Shown in pieces: positions 12,033 through 23,670 of a DNA stretch of 64,000 bases. The DNA is from Aplysia californica (Eukaryota; Mollusca; Gastropoda; Aplysiida; Aplysiidae). A program made the translations under genes and the position numbers. The DNA lies in the NCBI RefSeq assembly GCF_000002075.1, contig NW_004797656.1, positions 429,737 through 493,736 on the forward strand, in the 5' to 3' direction. Below the pieces are notes generated by a model. The model was given only the letters and a program-made list of their open reading frames with translations, did not search any database and had not been told where the DNA came from. The stretch's first letter is position 1, and each line of letters opens with the position of its first letter.

Positions 12033-12510
12033 AGGGGGCTCTCGTGGTCTAGAGGGACGATGTTCACCTCTCATTCAATAGATCCTGGGTTCGAAACCTG
12101 ACAGCAATGGAAAATTGTCTTCTCTAAAAAAATGTTCTCCTTTCACCTTTTCTGCTATCTAATCAGGTTCTGTTGTCTGCTTTTGTATCCACTTTCTGCC
12201 CCCCCCCCCCCCCCCCCCTTTTTGCACCCTCTGGGCTCCCAACTCCTTCTGCTGCCTTTTAACTTGGTTCCTTCTTACTGCTGTCTTCCAGCCACACCCC
12301 TGATCTGTGGAGAGGTAAGATCTAACGCCTAACCTTTATGGATAAGGGTAGACTTTGGCCACCATCAGTGCAAAATCCAAAATTAATTCCTACCAAACTG
12401 AAAATGCTTAATGACGTTAAGTGTCCTGCGCGCTCATATGACCTTTTGCAGTTACGAGCGCTGTAAAACTTATTTTAAAAAAACAACAACAATAGCAATA
12501 ACAACAAATC
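12033..12510 (+). repeat. tRNA-headed SINE, type B, about 450 bp
   Basis: The head has an A-box-like GTGGTCTAGAGGG and a B-box-like GGGTTCGAAACC (12088-12099), as in tRNA-derived SINEs. A C-rich body follows, with a poly-C run at 12200-12218, then the tail GCTCATATGACCTTTTGCAG and GCGCTGTAAAACTT, ending in an (AAC)n-like stretch. A second copy lies inverted at 55190-55697. Confidence 0.75.
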
Positions 12511-12683
12511 AGACTGGCTGAAAGGAAAGGTCATCTCAAGATGACTGCGCTGGATATGTACAGCCATTCTCTTTTCCAGTCATAATCTATCTTCCTGGTC
12601 TTATTCTAACATCAGATCAAGAAGTGTTTTTAATTAAGGTACACTGAACAGACAAAAACTTGTTTTAGAAAGAGTTTTTAAAA

Positions 12684-12860
12684 GTTTTAGTAGAGGTTTT
12701 ACGGCGCTCGCAACTGCATAAGGTCATATGAGCACCAGATTAGAGGTGTTACAGGAGAGTAACAAACATAAAAAAGAAGAAGGGGGAGATAAGGAAGATA
12801 GATGTTTCATAGGAAAGAAAAAGCAAACCACCCCAGAGCACCCGCCAACCACCCACAGAA
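12684..12860 (-). repeat. 180-bp SINE, type C, full copy
   Basis: Read on the minus strand it runs from GTGGGTGGTTGGCGGGTG to the tail GCTCATATGACCTTATGCAG and GCGCCGTAAAACC. Further copies: 33815-33996, 42358-42545, 48950-49125, 52405-52580, and a split one at 12861-15376. Confidence 0.8.
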
Positions 12861-13171
12861 AAAGTTTTACAGCACTCTCAACACAATAAGGTCATATAAG
12901 TGACGAAAATTAGGCCCGCCTCACATAGAACGTGACCTTTCACGTGTGACGTTTTACCACACAACTGCAACATTACGTGCCTCACTTTATCTGATCCCTA
13001 AAATCTAGGTTCTGTCATCCCCTCACGCCCAGCAAGGCTGCGAAAATGGATTCCTCTGATTAAAGAGGCATTGTTGACAATCGTGTTGTTAAAAAATGAT
13101 TTTAAAAAGATCAAGTGGATCCGTACCCATTTTCTGATGGAGCGCAAGGATGAAACTTTGTTCTTCAACTA

Positions 13172-13238
13172 CAATCGAACCTGCCCTGAAGGCCACCTCT
13201 ATAAGACGGCCACGTGTACTAACCGGCCACTTCCCATC

Positions 13239-13275
<37 letters not shown>

Positions 13276-14016
13276 TTGCGTATTTTCTATATAATATAAC
13301 TGTAAAACGGGCACCTGTCCGCCGCCGATACTTTATTTTATCAACCCAAGGCCAAATCTACCTACCTAAGACGGCCAGACTTTGTTAAAAATTATGCATT
13401 TTCCCCTGACGCTGTGGACAAGCCGTTATAATTAATTCACCTGTCGCTGTTGTTAGTCCCTCCAACGGATGAACGGTCATGTTGCTTAGGTCACTCCAAA
13501 TGTTTACCCAAGTTCACCAATGGGTAACAATACATTTTCAGCTGCTGGTAAGGGAAGCGTGAGATCCGTCATAACCTATAAGGCCTGGCTGCAACTGTCC
13601 ATAAACTCAGTCCATAACAAATGAAGTCAACGCAAACTCCAGACAGAGGTGTTGCTCGTTCGCCGAGTGGTAGCGACCCATTTGTTTGTTTTACTATGAC
13701 ACTTGGCCTTCCTCGTCTGAAACATTTGACTTTTCCCGGAACCATAATTTTAAAAAAATTATTTGTTTAAATCTAACAACAAAAAGTCCCACAAAATCCG
13801 TCCTACTTCTCCGCCCCCTTTCAAAAGAAATAAAACAAAAAGAACAACAACCACAAAAACACATTTTAATCAGCCCAAGGGCAGTCCTAAGCATGCAACC
13901 ACCTCCAGTTGGGACCTCAGAAGTAAATAGTTTGTTTTCTTCATTTTGATCAGTCCTGCCTGAGACGGCCACTTTCCCCCTCGACAATACGTGGCCGTCT
14001 TACACGGGTTCGACTG
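13172..14016. mobile_element. CAGTCGAACC-ended element, first of two abutting copies
   Basis: Starts CAATCGAACCTGCCCTGAAG and ends CACGGGTTCGACTG at 14016. Inner motifs shared with the second copy include TCTATAAGACGGCCAC, AAACGGGCACCTGTCC and CCGAGTGGTAGCGACCCAT. A poly-C tract lies at 13241-13275. CAGT ends with TA flanks suggest the Tc1/mariner superfamily, perhaps pogo-like, by inference. No transposase is visible. Confidence 0.75.
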
Positions 14017-14778
14017 CAGTCGAACCTGCTCTGACGGCCATCTCTATAAGACGGCCACTTTCCATTTTCCCCCTCGCGTTTTTTTTTCTATAACTGTGTA
14101 AAACGGGCACCTGTCCAACACGGCCGCCATATTTTAAAACACAACCCCTATCACACCAAACAATAACACCTATCTTAGACGGCCACCTTAGTGACGCCAT
14201 TACGTTTTGTCATAAATCGTGTATTGGCCCCTGGCGTTGGGACTGAGCGAGCCGTCATACTCCAATCACCTGTCGTTATTGTTACTTAGTCCCTCCAACC
14301 GATCATGTTGCGTAGGCCCCTCCCACTGCTGACCAATAGGTAACAAATTTTCAGCGGCTGGTGAGGTAAGCGTGTGATCCCTCATAACCCATAAGCCCCG
14401 CCCAGAAATCATACACAAATCGTAAGTGAAATGAGTGGTCACTGTATACCCAGTCTGTAACAAAGTAACAACGGATGTCAACATGAACTTGTGACAGAAC
14501 CGTCGCTCGTTCTCCGAGTGGTGGCGACCCATGGGTTTGTTTTACCACAGCACTCGGACCAATTCGTTTTATTGTCACCCTTGCACAAAAGCAGCAACAA
14601 AATACCCCCCCCCCCAGCGAAAACAACAACAACAACAATGCGGCTATTTTCGGTTGGGACCTCAGAAAGGAATGGTTTGTCTTCTTCATCTTAATCAGTC
14701 CTGCCTAAGACGGCCATCTGTCTTATACGGCCCCTTTTCTCCTTGACAATGGGTGACCGTCTTACACAGGTTCGACTG
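14017..14778. mobile_element. CAGTCGAACC-ended element, second abutting copy (762 bp)
   Basis: Starts CAGTCGAACCTGCTCTGACG directly after the end of the first copy and ends CACAGGTTCGACTG, followed by TA. Same orientation and same internal order as the first copy, with moderate divergence. No sequence separates the two. Confidence 0.8.
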
Positions 14779-15669
14779 TATTTCTGTTAGATCTGTTTTA
14801 GTTTGATTGATTAATTAATTCTGGAAATAGCCGTAGTTAGCTGATGTCTGATATGCATCCACGGAAGAATCTGACTGCGCTGGGTATTTATATGTGTGTG
14901 GAAACTGAAGGACATGTTTCTGCCTTTGAATGACGGCTTGAATAAAATCCATCTGTAATTTCATCAACTGACCGTCGTCGAACGAATCAGTGACATTATT
15001 GATCCAAAAAAGTCCAGTCTTGGGGAGTCATTTGGTACTCAACGCAGGGGATGACAAGACACGACTCAAAAAGAATCGGCATGCACATTCCTCCCCTCAC
15101 GTGAACACACACTTTACAACGAGACAAGCGTGAGGCAACTGCTTATGTGAGGAGTGCCGTTAAAATTCTACTGAACACTTTTGCTTACACACGTGACCCG
15201 TGTCTATTCACACGCGTGACCTGTCAATTGACGCTCTATATAGTCTATATGAGGCTGGCCTTAGAGGTGTTACAGGAGAGTAACAAACACAAAATAGAAG
15301 GAGGGGAGATAAAGGACGTTAGATGTTTGATAGGAAAGGTGCAAACCACACCAGATCACCCATTCACCACCCACAGACAAAAACTAAAAATGAAACTTCA
15401 TGTTAAAACCAAAAAAACCCCCAAAGCAGCAACAAGAGGAGTGTGATCGTAACTCGTTTAATGCTGGCAAAGCAACAGTTCATTGTGCAGAGTTTGATCA
15501 AATTCAAGAAAACTATGTACACATACAAGTGTTATTTTGTAAAAGCAATACAACACACAAAGGCTCACATCAACAAATTCATTTCATCTTCTCACTTTTG
15601 TGGAACAAAACCAAAAACCCAATAAAAAATAACTTAATGAAAATCACATAGCTCGGAGCAGAACAAGTA

Positions 15670-16060
15670 TGTGTGGTATGGTGGTGAAATCAGGCACTCG
15701 TCAAAATAAAGAAACTAAAGAAACGGACATCTATCTACCCGGTGGACTATTTAATTTTTATCCAATTTCTTTTTTGGCTAAACGTCTTTTATGTCCATTT
15801 AAAAACACATTTCATTGTAAATTTTACTTTAAAAAATGATCAAAGGTACACACTTTGAGAGCCATTTACTTGATGATTTTACCTGACAACAGGCAAGCCC
15901 CACATCCTTCAATCACAAATATTTAACTTCTTCTATTCAAGATAGATGGATATATTTTCTAAATTAAAAGCAAGACAACTAAACCAGCTTTAAAATTATA
16001 TGAGTAGTTCCACACTCCCCAAAATTGACGAGCACCCGATTTTAACGTGTCATGACACAT
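15670..16060 (+). mobile_element. TGTGTCATGACAC-family MITE, copy 4
   Basis: Outer 33 bases of each end align as inverted repeats: the left contains GGTGAAATCAGGCACTCGTC, the right GACGAGCACCCGATTTTAAC then GTGTCATGACACA. It may be flanked by TA. Internal sequence is diverged and shortened compared with copy 3. Confidence 0.75.
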
Positions 16061-17869
16061 ATATTAAGAAATGAATATTCCATTAAACATCTCTACACAA
16101 AATGTAACTAAAATTCTGTAAAGAGAGACCTACGCTGTTCTCAGGTCAAACTGTTACAATTAAAATTAAAATCCAATCTCAGCACATCGTCATCGTTGAT
16201 GCTATGTCAAGACCTCTATACTTGTATCATCAGTATCCGACAAATCGTGTTTCCACCAAATTTGATCAAACACTGTTTTACGGGGGGGGGGGAGTAATTT
16301 CTTTCTTTTCATCTCCCAGAATTGCTCAAATTTTTATGTAGGGTGGGTTTTTTTTTACTTACTACAGTATTACGAATTACAATTACTGATGTGAATACCA
16401 TAATTTCAGACTAAAGATGTGTTTGATCTAATTTGACGGATATATGGTTAAAGTCGCATACTGACGATATATGATAATAATATAAATAGATAAACACGAG
16501 GTCAGCACATGAGAATGACCATGGCAAAATATGTAACTTCTTGATTCCAACATCTAGAAATGAAACTAAAAAAAATAAATAACTGAAATCACCTCTTCAA
16601 AAAAAAAAAAATCATATATTCAAACAATTCAAAGCTTCCTTCAAAATTTAATAACTGGCTTCAAAACATGAAAGTTTCATGGGGATACTCATGGCACCTT
16701 TGCAAGCATAATATTTCACAAGTTGTTATAATTATTTTTGAACGATCGGAAAAGTCCAATAATTAGGTAGACAACACTGATGATGGAATAATTCACTCTG
16801 ATAAGTTTCACCTTGAAATACTTTCTGTATCCAGAGACACTGCCAAGCACTCATTCTGAAGTACTTCAACAATTCTCCTGTGCAATCAAAATATTCCAAA
16901 TATGACTTATGCAGTTTGCTACAGTCAGACTCAGATGTTTGGTTCATCATCTTATTTATTCGTATTTCCATTTTTATTTCTCTTTCTTACTGTTTGTGAC
17001 TGTCAGTTTTTGTTGTGTGGTATTTCCTCTATACAGATCTATTTTCGTTTTTGTCCCCATGTCACCTACTAAATCTGACATCAAAACAAGTACAAATGCA
17101 TGTTTTGAATTTGTTGGGTTCATGTATATTTAACATTTGTTCCATCCCTGACATTTTCACATATATGCAGTGTCATCTTTTTACAAACTTCAAACCAAGC
17201 CTTTCTACAGAAAGCCATCAGTAGCATAAGTTATACAGATGGTGCAAAACACACATAGTCTACCCCAAACAAAATCATTCCTACACACACACACACAAAA
17301 AAGATACACATTCTCCTATTGGAAATGATCATTCAATACATGCTCAACTTGAAACCAATGGAGGTCAACATGTATTTTTCAACTAATATTCACCACAAAA
17401 AACAGTTAAACAATAACATTAGAAAACATAATATCTTGACAATAGGTTGCTCATTTACTTCATTCAGTCGTCTTCATCAATCTCTCAGGATGACAAGTCT
17501 ATGTAAACACTCTTCGAAAAATGTTAGGGACCACCGTTAAATATGTTTGCATTTTTCATACGACATTTATAAATGTATGTTATTTATACCTTTAGAAATG
17601 ATACCTGCTATATTCGAGCAGTCAATTCAACAATGTGTAAATAACTTCATATTGTGCTTGAGTTGTGAACACGAGGCCTGTGCTAAAATGTGTGATTTCA
17701 TAAAAAAGTAGCTTGTTTTTAAACGTTTCATAAAAAGAAATTATACTGCGTCTTAAGTGTATAAAGAGAACTTTCATGTGGTAAATCATTATGTTGAGTG
17801 AACACTACGCCCATGCAATAACTATAAAAGTAAAAGCACTTGAAATGAGTCAAAAATTTTATTCGCCAA
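16061..17869. other. Intergenic stretch, no gene recognised
   Basis: AT-rich and low in recognisable repeats; contains a poly-G run at 16280-16291. The short frames show no known domain. Confidence 0.45.
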
Positions 17870-18065
17870 ACACTACACCTAGGAGAAAGTTGAATTCACA
17901 CGAGAATAGCCCTGATCTAAACCCAATTGAACATTTATGTGGGACAAGCTAGTCTGCCTTGTCATGGAAAATTACCCAGCTCCTTCACAATCTTTAGCCA
18001 GAGTGAAATGCTATTCAACAAGTGTTCCTAGCAAACCTGGTTCGGTCTATGAACAATAGATAGAG
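17870..18065 (+). pseudogene. Tc1/mariner transposase C-terminal relic
   Basis: NSPDLNPIEHL is encoded at about 17903-17935, then a one-base frameshift restores WDKL. Further on, ALEWNAIQQ-like and LVRSMNN-like pieces match the usual order DLNPIEHLW ... WN.IPQ ... LV.SM..R of Tc1-type transposases. Only the end of the DDE domain remains, with stops and frameshifts, so it is dead. No terminal repeats were found around it. Confidence 0.7.
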
Positions 18066-21000
18066 TGCTTAGCTAATTATTGAGGACACACTCGTTACTG
18101 TGCCTTGTATTGAAACCTCCATTTTGGTGATTTTTTTATTTTGGGGGGTACCCATTTCAACAGTACATATTGTTGTTGGAGTTGATTTGTTACAATGTTT
18201 GATATTATCACAGGTTTCCTTAAAGGGGAGACGTAAACACCAGCAAAAATTTTCAAAAACGAAAGACTACCATTCACTTTCATGTAATTCTGCAAGAAGC
18301 TCATTCATAAAAATAAGATGTATTAAGGGTGAATTTCTTGATATGTTCCTGAAAAATGTGTCTTTGCGGCGGCCATCTAGAATTTTCAAACCAGTTTCTC
18401 AGTGTGGATGAACGTCATAGAAAATATTGGAATTTCAACCTGAAATTTCGCACACCATTTCACTATCTGTAAAAAACCAGACTTGTTTTTTTTTTATCTC
18501 TTATCCTTTAAATTCATAAAAGCATTTCTTTTTTCGAAGAGTGTACATAAAGCAAAACACACATTTCATCTTCTTCTATCGCACTTTGTTTACACTACAC
18601 GACATCTACTACCAAAATCTCCTGGGTTATAAGTTTTCTGCCCTGACTTGTTAAAGTTCTGGCACTCATTTTAGGAAACAGCAGAAACTGTGCTGCATGA
18701 GTTGACAATCTACACACAGTGAACGTTACACTTTTTCCACAATTGCACCAAATTTGGATTTTCCACATACAGCACAACAAACTTTGGTGGGTTTTTTGGG
18801 GGGCTTTTTCCTGGGTCAGCCAAATAAACTTTCATAGGAACATACATATCTCCAAAGATGGCTCAGTCAGCAAGTAGAAAACTTGAGCATGGTTTCATAT
18901 AGCTTCAACTGTAATAATGTCATTTTCAGAACCCAGAAGTACTTGAACCTCTATTTCTTTTAAAAAGGGGAAGTCACATACAGGCAACTGTACACATCTT
19001 TCACTTGGACAAAGCCACAGTTCACTGGACACACAATTACTCACACCAGTTTCACAGCAGACCGTATCTTGAGCACATTAGAGGTAAAAAGACCCTCTTA
19101 CTTCATAGTTTGACAAATGTACACTGGCCAGTCTGATGGTCTGTTCAAACAATGCAAATCTAGCAAGTCAATTAAGCTGCTACTCCACTTAATACTAAAA
19201 CCTCTGTTACCAACTTCTGCATGCAATTCTTACAACATAATTTAAAGTTGACAACCTTGTCCCCACTACTGTTGCTGTATGCACCAACTCACGCACGCTT
19301 AATAAATATTTGCAGTATAATACATTACAATCTCTGATATTCTGATATGCGATGCAAATGATGTGATGACCTAGCTTTCATATGACAAAATTGCAGCATT
19401 CAAAATACATACATGATGAGAGTACCTTTATATCTTCAGTGCATTAACATAGCAATTTATATCAATATCTCACTGCAGCCCAACAGGCAATGAGACAGGA
19501 AAGGATTCCCCTGTCGGCAGCAGTAAACCAGCAAAATGGTTAACAACAAACACCAAAACAACCACACAACATCAGAATACAAAAATATGAAATACTTATT
19601 TCACACACATGAGATGACGATGGACAAAGTCACTGACAAGAAAAACAGTTGCCCATGCATTATTATTATACAACGTTAATACTGTCTAGCACACACATGG
19701 CCAACAATTTTTCCAGTCCCGAATTTTTTTTGCACTATAACCTTTGTTTTTAATTAAAATACGCATATATAGCGAAATTTGTACACAACAAAAAGATTTC
19801 CATATCCCGTTGATTTCGCCATGTGCATGCTTGACAATAATTTTCTCACTGTACAGTACATATCAAGTTGTATCTCAAGAGCAGCCTCCTTCCCTCCCTC
19901 TAGCCCGCACAGGGAAACACAGTGGTCCCACTGGAATCACCACTTGCTAGACAGCCAGTTAAGTCAGGCATATGTCCCTGAGACCAATAACTACCATTAA
20001 AAAAACCCAAAATAATGTGGTTGGCACATCTTTACCTGAACAACCCCTGCAGGAATGACTATTTAGAATCCATTTGAAAAGTGTTCATGTGTTCATACCA
20101 TTCAAACATTGACATCAACACAGAAATTTAATTTTTAACATGGACTGTGTACCTGCAGTCTTCAGCTCCATGTGCCTCAATTTGACAGGCCCAAGAGACA
20201 GCTAGTAAAATTCCAAGTTAGTCTTCAGCAACTGAAAAGTTCCTGTGACCTTGTCCTTTGCGCTTGGTGAGAACTTGGAATGTAAGTACTACTAGTGGGA
20301 TCACAGGCTGCTTCAAGACAACTACTTCAATAACATTACAAGAAAAAAAATATAGTTAACCTGTTCCCTCTGCTGTTGACGTAAGGTGCACACCCTCAAA
20401 AGGGTCCCTCTGTGCAATACTGACATACATCAAAACAACTACGATGTTTGTCCACAGCATATCGTTGGTTATTGAAAGATTTTAGGACTTTAAATATAGG
20501 TGGTGTCTTCTGGGAAGAGTAACCATTTCTGAAACAACTGCAGATTAATGTTAACATCTTTGTCGATGTTGCGTGAAATTTGAATAGTGGATGTGAAAGT
20601 GCAAGGTTAGCAGGAAATTGTCTTAGGAGATGTGGATCTAAAAAGAAAGCTAGGCAGGGAACAGGTTATTACACTAAAGTGCTGGTCCTACCAAATAGCA
20701 TATATATCTTCTCCGGCTTCCGTCTTTCAACACTGGATACAAATTCCAACTGAGCTAATCACCAAAAATACATGGATCTGATTTAAAACCACACTGAGAG
20801 GGGAAACAACAACATTAGCACCTGCAAGGAACAAACTACAAAGTAACCAGGAGATGAACTGATGATTTCATACAAGTAAATGCTGCATTAATAAATATTT
20901 GATCATCTTTTGGGACACAACGAGTCTATAGATTGTTTCTGTACTATAAATAACTGGCATAAAAACTAGTAACAAAAAGGTTGAAAAAGAAAGTTTTGTT

Positions 21001-23670
21001 TCTTAGTTAAGAGTCAAAGAGATGCACACTGGCGCAGTTAGTACAACTACAACAAAATGTTAAACAAAGGAAAAACAACAGATTAAGGTAACAAGTCTGG
21101 AGAATAAATAAAGTCCAAAGTTACCATGTACCCAACTCCCTTGAAAAATAAGAAAAGTACATGAAACAATTTTAATTGTCTTTGAGCACTTGTGACCCTT
21201 ATATAAGAACTGTGGTATCAAAACCAAAATAATGAAGTCATGGGTTAATATGTCAAAGACTGATCAGGCTACAAAACTCAAGACACAGCAAATAATCGTT
21301 GGACATGGGGGTTGTGGTGCCAATCATGTACTAGTAATATCTACAATAATCAATAGTCACCCTCAAATTATATACGCACTCTCTTTTTCCGCCTCATCAT
21401 TTTACACTCATGAACTTGAAGCATTCACCCAAAGACCACCTCAAAATGCATTCAACAAAGCAAGCATGTGTTTTATTTTTTAAATCTATAAACACTACTT
21501 AACGGGTGGACAAAGCACCCCCTCCTGCTTTATCATTATCAATCACTCCCCCCAACACAACGTGGGTGTGTGACACTCGTGATACTCTGCATAACTGTTC
21601 ATGAGAGTATGCGAACCTGTAAGAGTTCAGAAGAAGTCAAACGCCTTTCTGGACACAACTTGAGTTGTTTCAAAAGTAGACCACTCAGTTACCCAACTCG
21701 AGAGGAGTGAGTTGAGATGAAAAACATTCTAGGACAGGAGACTAGAAAAATAAGGACTCCTCTCGATTACTTATGACCCATACTACAACAGGAATATAGT
21801 TAATCTAGGTAATGCACGACAGAATTGTCATTTCACTTATGTTGGTCTCTCTTACCAAGGTTTCCTACATTATCTATCCTGTTCATACTATCTGTCTACA
21901 TTTATTACTCACAAGTTATCAAGCACAACCAGACTGGATACCTACTTTTGAAAATTGCACACAATGAAGCCCCCCCCCCCCAAAAAAAAACCAAAAAAAA
22001 AAACAAACAACCACCAACAACAACAGAAAAAGAAATTTCAACTTGTAGGACTAGATTGTAGATTGCGCCAAGTCCGAACTCAAAATAAAAGAGGAAGAGA
22101 GTGACAAATGAGAACAAATATCAATAACAATCAAATATTACCACCACATAGATTTTAAAAAATTAAAATAGCAAACCCATTAAACAAGAATTTAAGAGAA
22201 TTTCAAAAACAAATGTGCCATAAAATATATACCCTTTAGAGTCTACACAAGAAATAGGCCAGCAGCCACAAGGGGTCAAGAAAATAAAAAAATGATTCGA
22301 GGGGGAAAAAAGGACTTCACTTTGACACAAGACCATAAAGCTCCCAAGTGTCACCAACAAGCTGTTTCAAAACAGTTGGTGTGATAGTAAAGATTTTACA
22401 GCTTAGTGCAAATGACAGCCAAATTGCATTGTGCATTTTGAATCATCAATATTGCAAAAATATACACAGCTGTGGTATAACCACTTGCGCAACTGTTTCT
22501 GTACACTAAAAAAAATTTGTTTAAAATAATTAATTTTAATATTCTTTAGCTTGTTCAATCATCCTGCTGCTTTTGGCAACTGTCACCTTTAAAACAAAAA
22601 AATAGTGGAAAAAACACACACAAAATATATCGTACACAATGATACACAATATTTGATACATCTGTTCACGTAAAACTCTTTGTATCCACAGCATTTAAAG
22701 GCCATACTACTGGAAAAGCCAAAATCCACAAACCTAGAGAAAAGATGAATTTGATAAAATGCACAAGATAGCACTATGTAAAAAACATTCAAGAGTTTTT
22801 TGTTGAGCACTGGCAGTCCTATGTAATAAAACATATCTGTCCTCATTTTGGACATCTGTCAAATGTTTGAAGACTCAGAATAACTTTTTAGTTATCAACC
22901 AATGACTATTTACTTTGGCGGAACGGGGAGGAGGATTCCAAGATATATATGCTTTTGAAACAAGAAATAATTTTAAATTTCAATGCTCTAGGCACTGCTT
23001 CTCAATATGCTAGGTCAGGTAAAAAAATATAATTATTAAATTACAATTAAATTTCAACATCAAGAGTTCGCGCGATGTAACAGTGAAGAATGTTTTGCTC
23101 TGATAACGACAGATCATACATAAATATTGAGTTTAGAGGCGAGGAAGAATTACAGAAGCCGAAACAAATTGACTAGACATTGACATTCCCACATAGACAT
23201 GGCCTTAAGTAATTGTAACCCTTCTACAACTAAAGCCTAAAATAAAAGGCCTCATCTTAAACAGGCTTAAGTAGACCTTAAAAAAAATTATTGTACTGCA
23301 TCCATCACTTTGTTATTGAACATGAGTATGGCCATCACTAAGAGTCATCAAAAGCAGCTGGGAGTATTCCATATTCCTGCATATATCACATCATATAGAA
23401 AAGCATACTCTTCCACACTACACACACCCACAAACTTCCTTTCTTCTGTTTGACATCTGAGAGCAGTGAACTTTAATACAACTCAGAAGTTTTTAAGCGA
23501 TCAAAACAATAATTTCAAATCCCATAACAAGGGTCGGGGGCAAGGCTTAAAATCAATAACAATGTAAGTCCAGGATCAGATTTGAACCACAGTAACGGCA
23601 CCGTTAACAGCAACACCTCCATGCACTCTGTCCTCACATTCTTGCAGATTGCACACACACACACACACGT
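18066..23670 (-). other. Repeat-poor tract, probably including CNOT9 3' UTR
   Basis: No protein gene, SINE or LINE is recognisable over 5.6 kb, unlike the rest of the window. It lies directly downstream of the CNOT9 stop. A minus-strand AATAAA (TTTATT at 21472-21477) would give a 3' UTR of about 2.2 kb; other candidates lie further away. A (CA)n run at 23652-23668 touches the stop codon. How far the UTR extends is not visible from sequence. Confidence 0.45.

Larger units (their letters stand above)
12913..15260. mobile_element. PIF/Harbinger-like element inserted in a SINE
   Basis: TTA at 12910-12912 and 15261-15263 flank inverted repeats GGCCCGCCTCACATAGA and TCTATATGAGGCTGGCC (15 of 17 match). 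A TTA target duplication with GG-starting TIRs is the Harbinger signature. Without the nested dimer at 13172-14778 its own length is about 740 bp, so it is nonautonomous. A frame near 13098-13160 (KIKWIRTHFLMERKDETLF) might be a transposase scrap; that is a weak guess. Confidence 0.75.
12861..15376 (-). repeat. Type C SINE split by a 2.35-kb insertion
   Basis: The tail half (12861-12912) stops at the TTA before TIR 12913. The head half resumes at 15261 with TTAGAGGTGTTACAGGAGAG and runs to 15376. Joined at the TTA, the two halves give a standard type C SINE, which dates the intervening element as younger. Confidence 0.8.

Noticed and set aside
13694-14689. Several 60-112 codon ORFs
   Set aside because: They lie in the paired CAGT-ended elements and do not agree in frame or sequence between the two copies.
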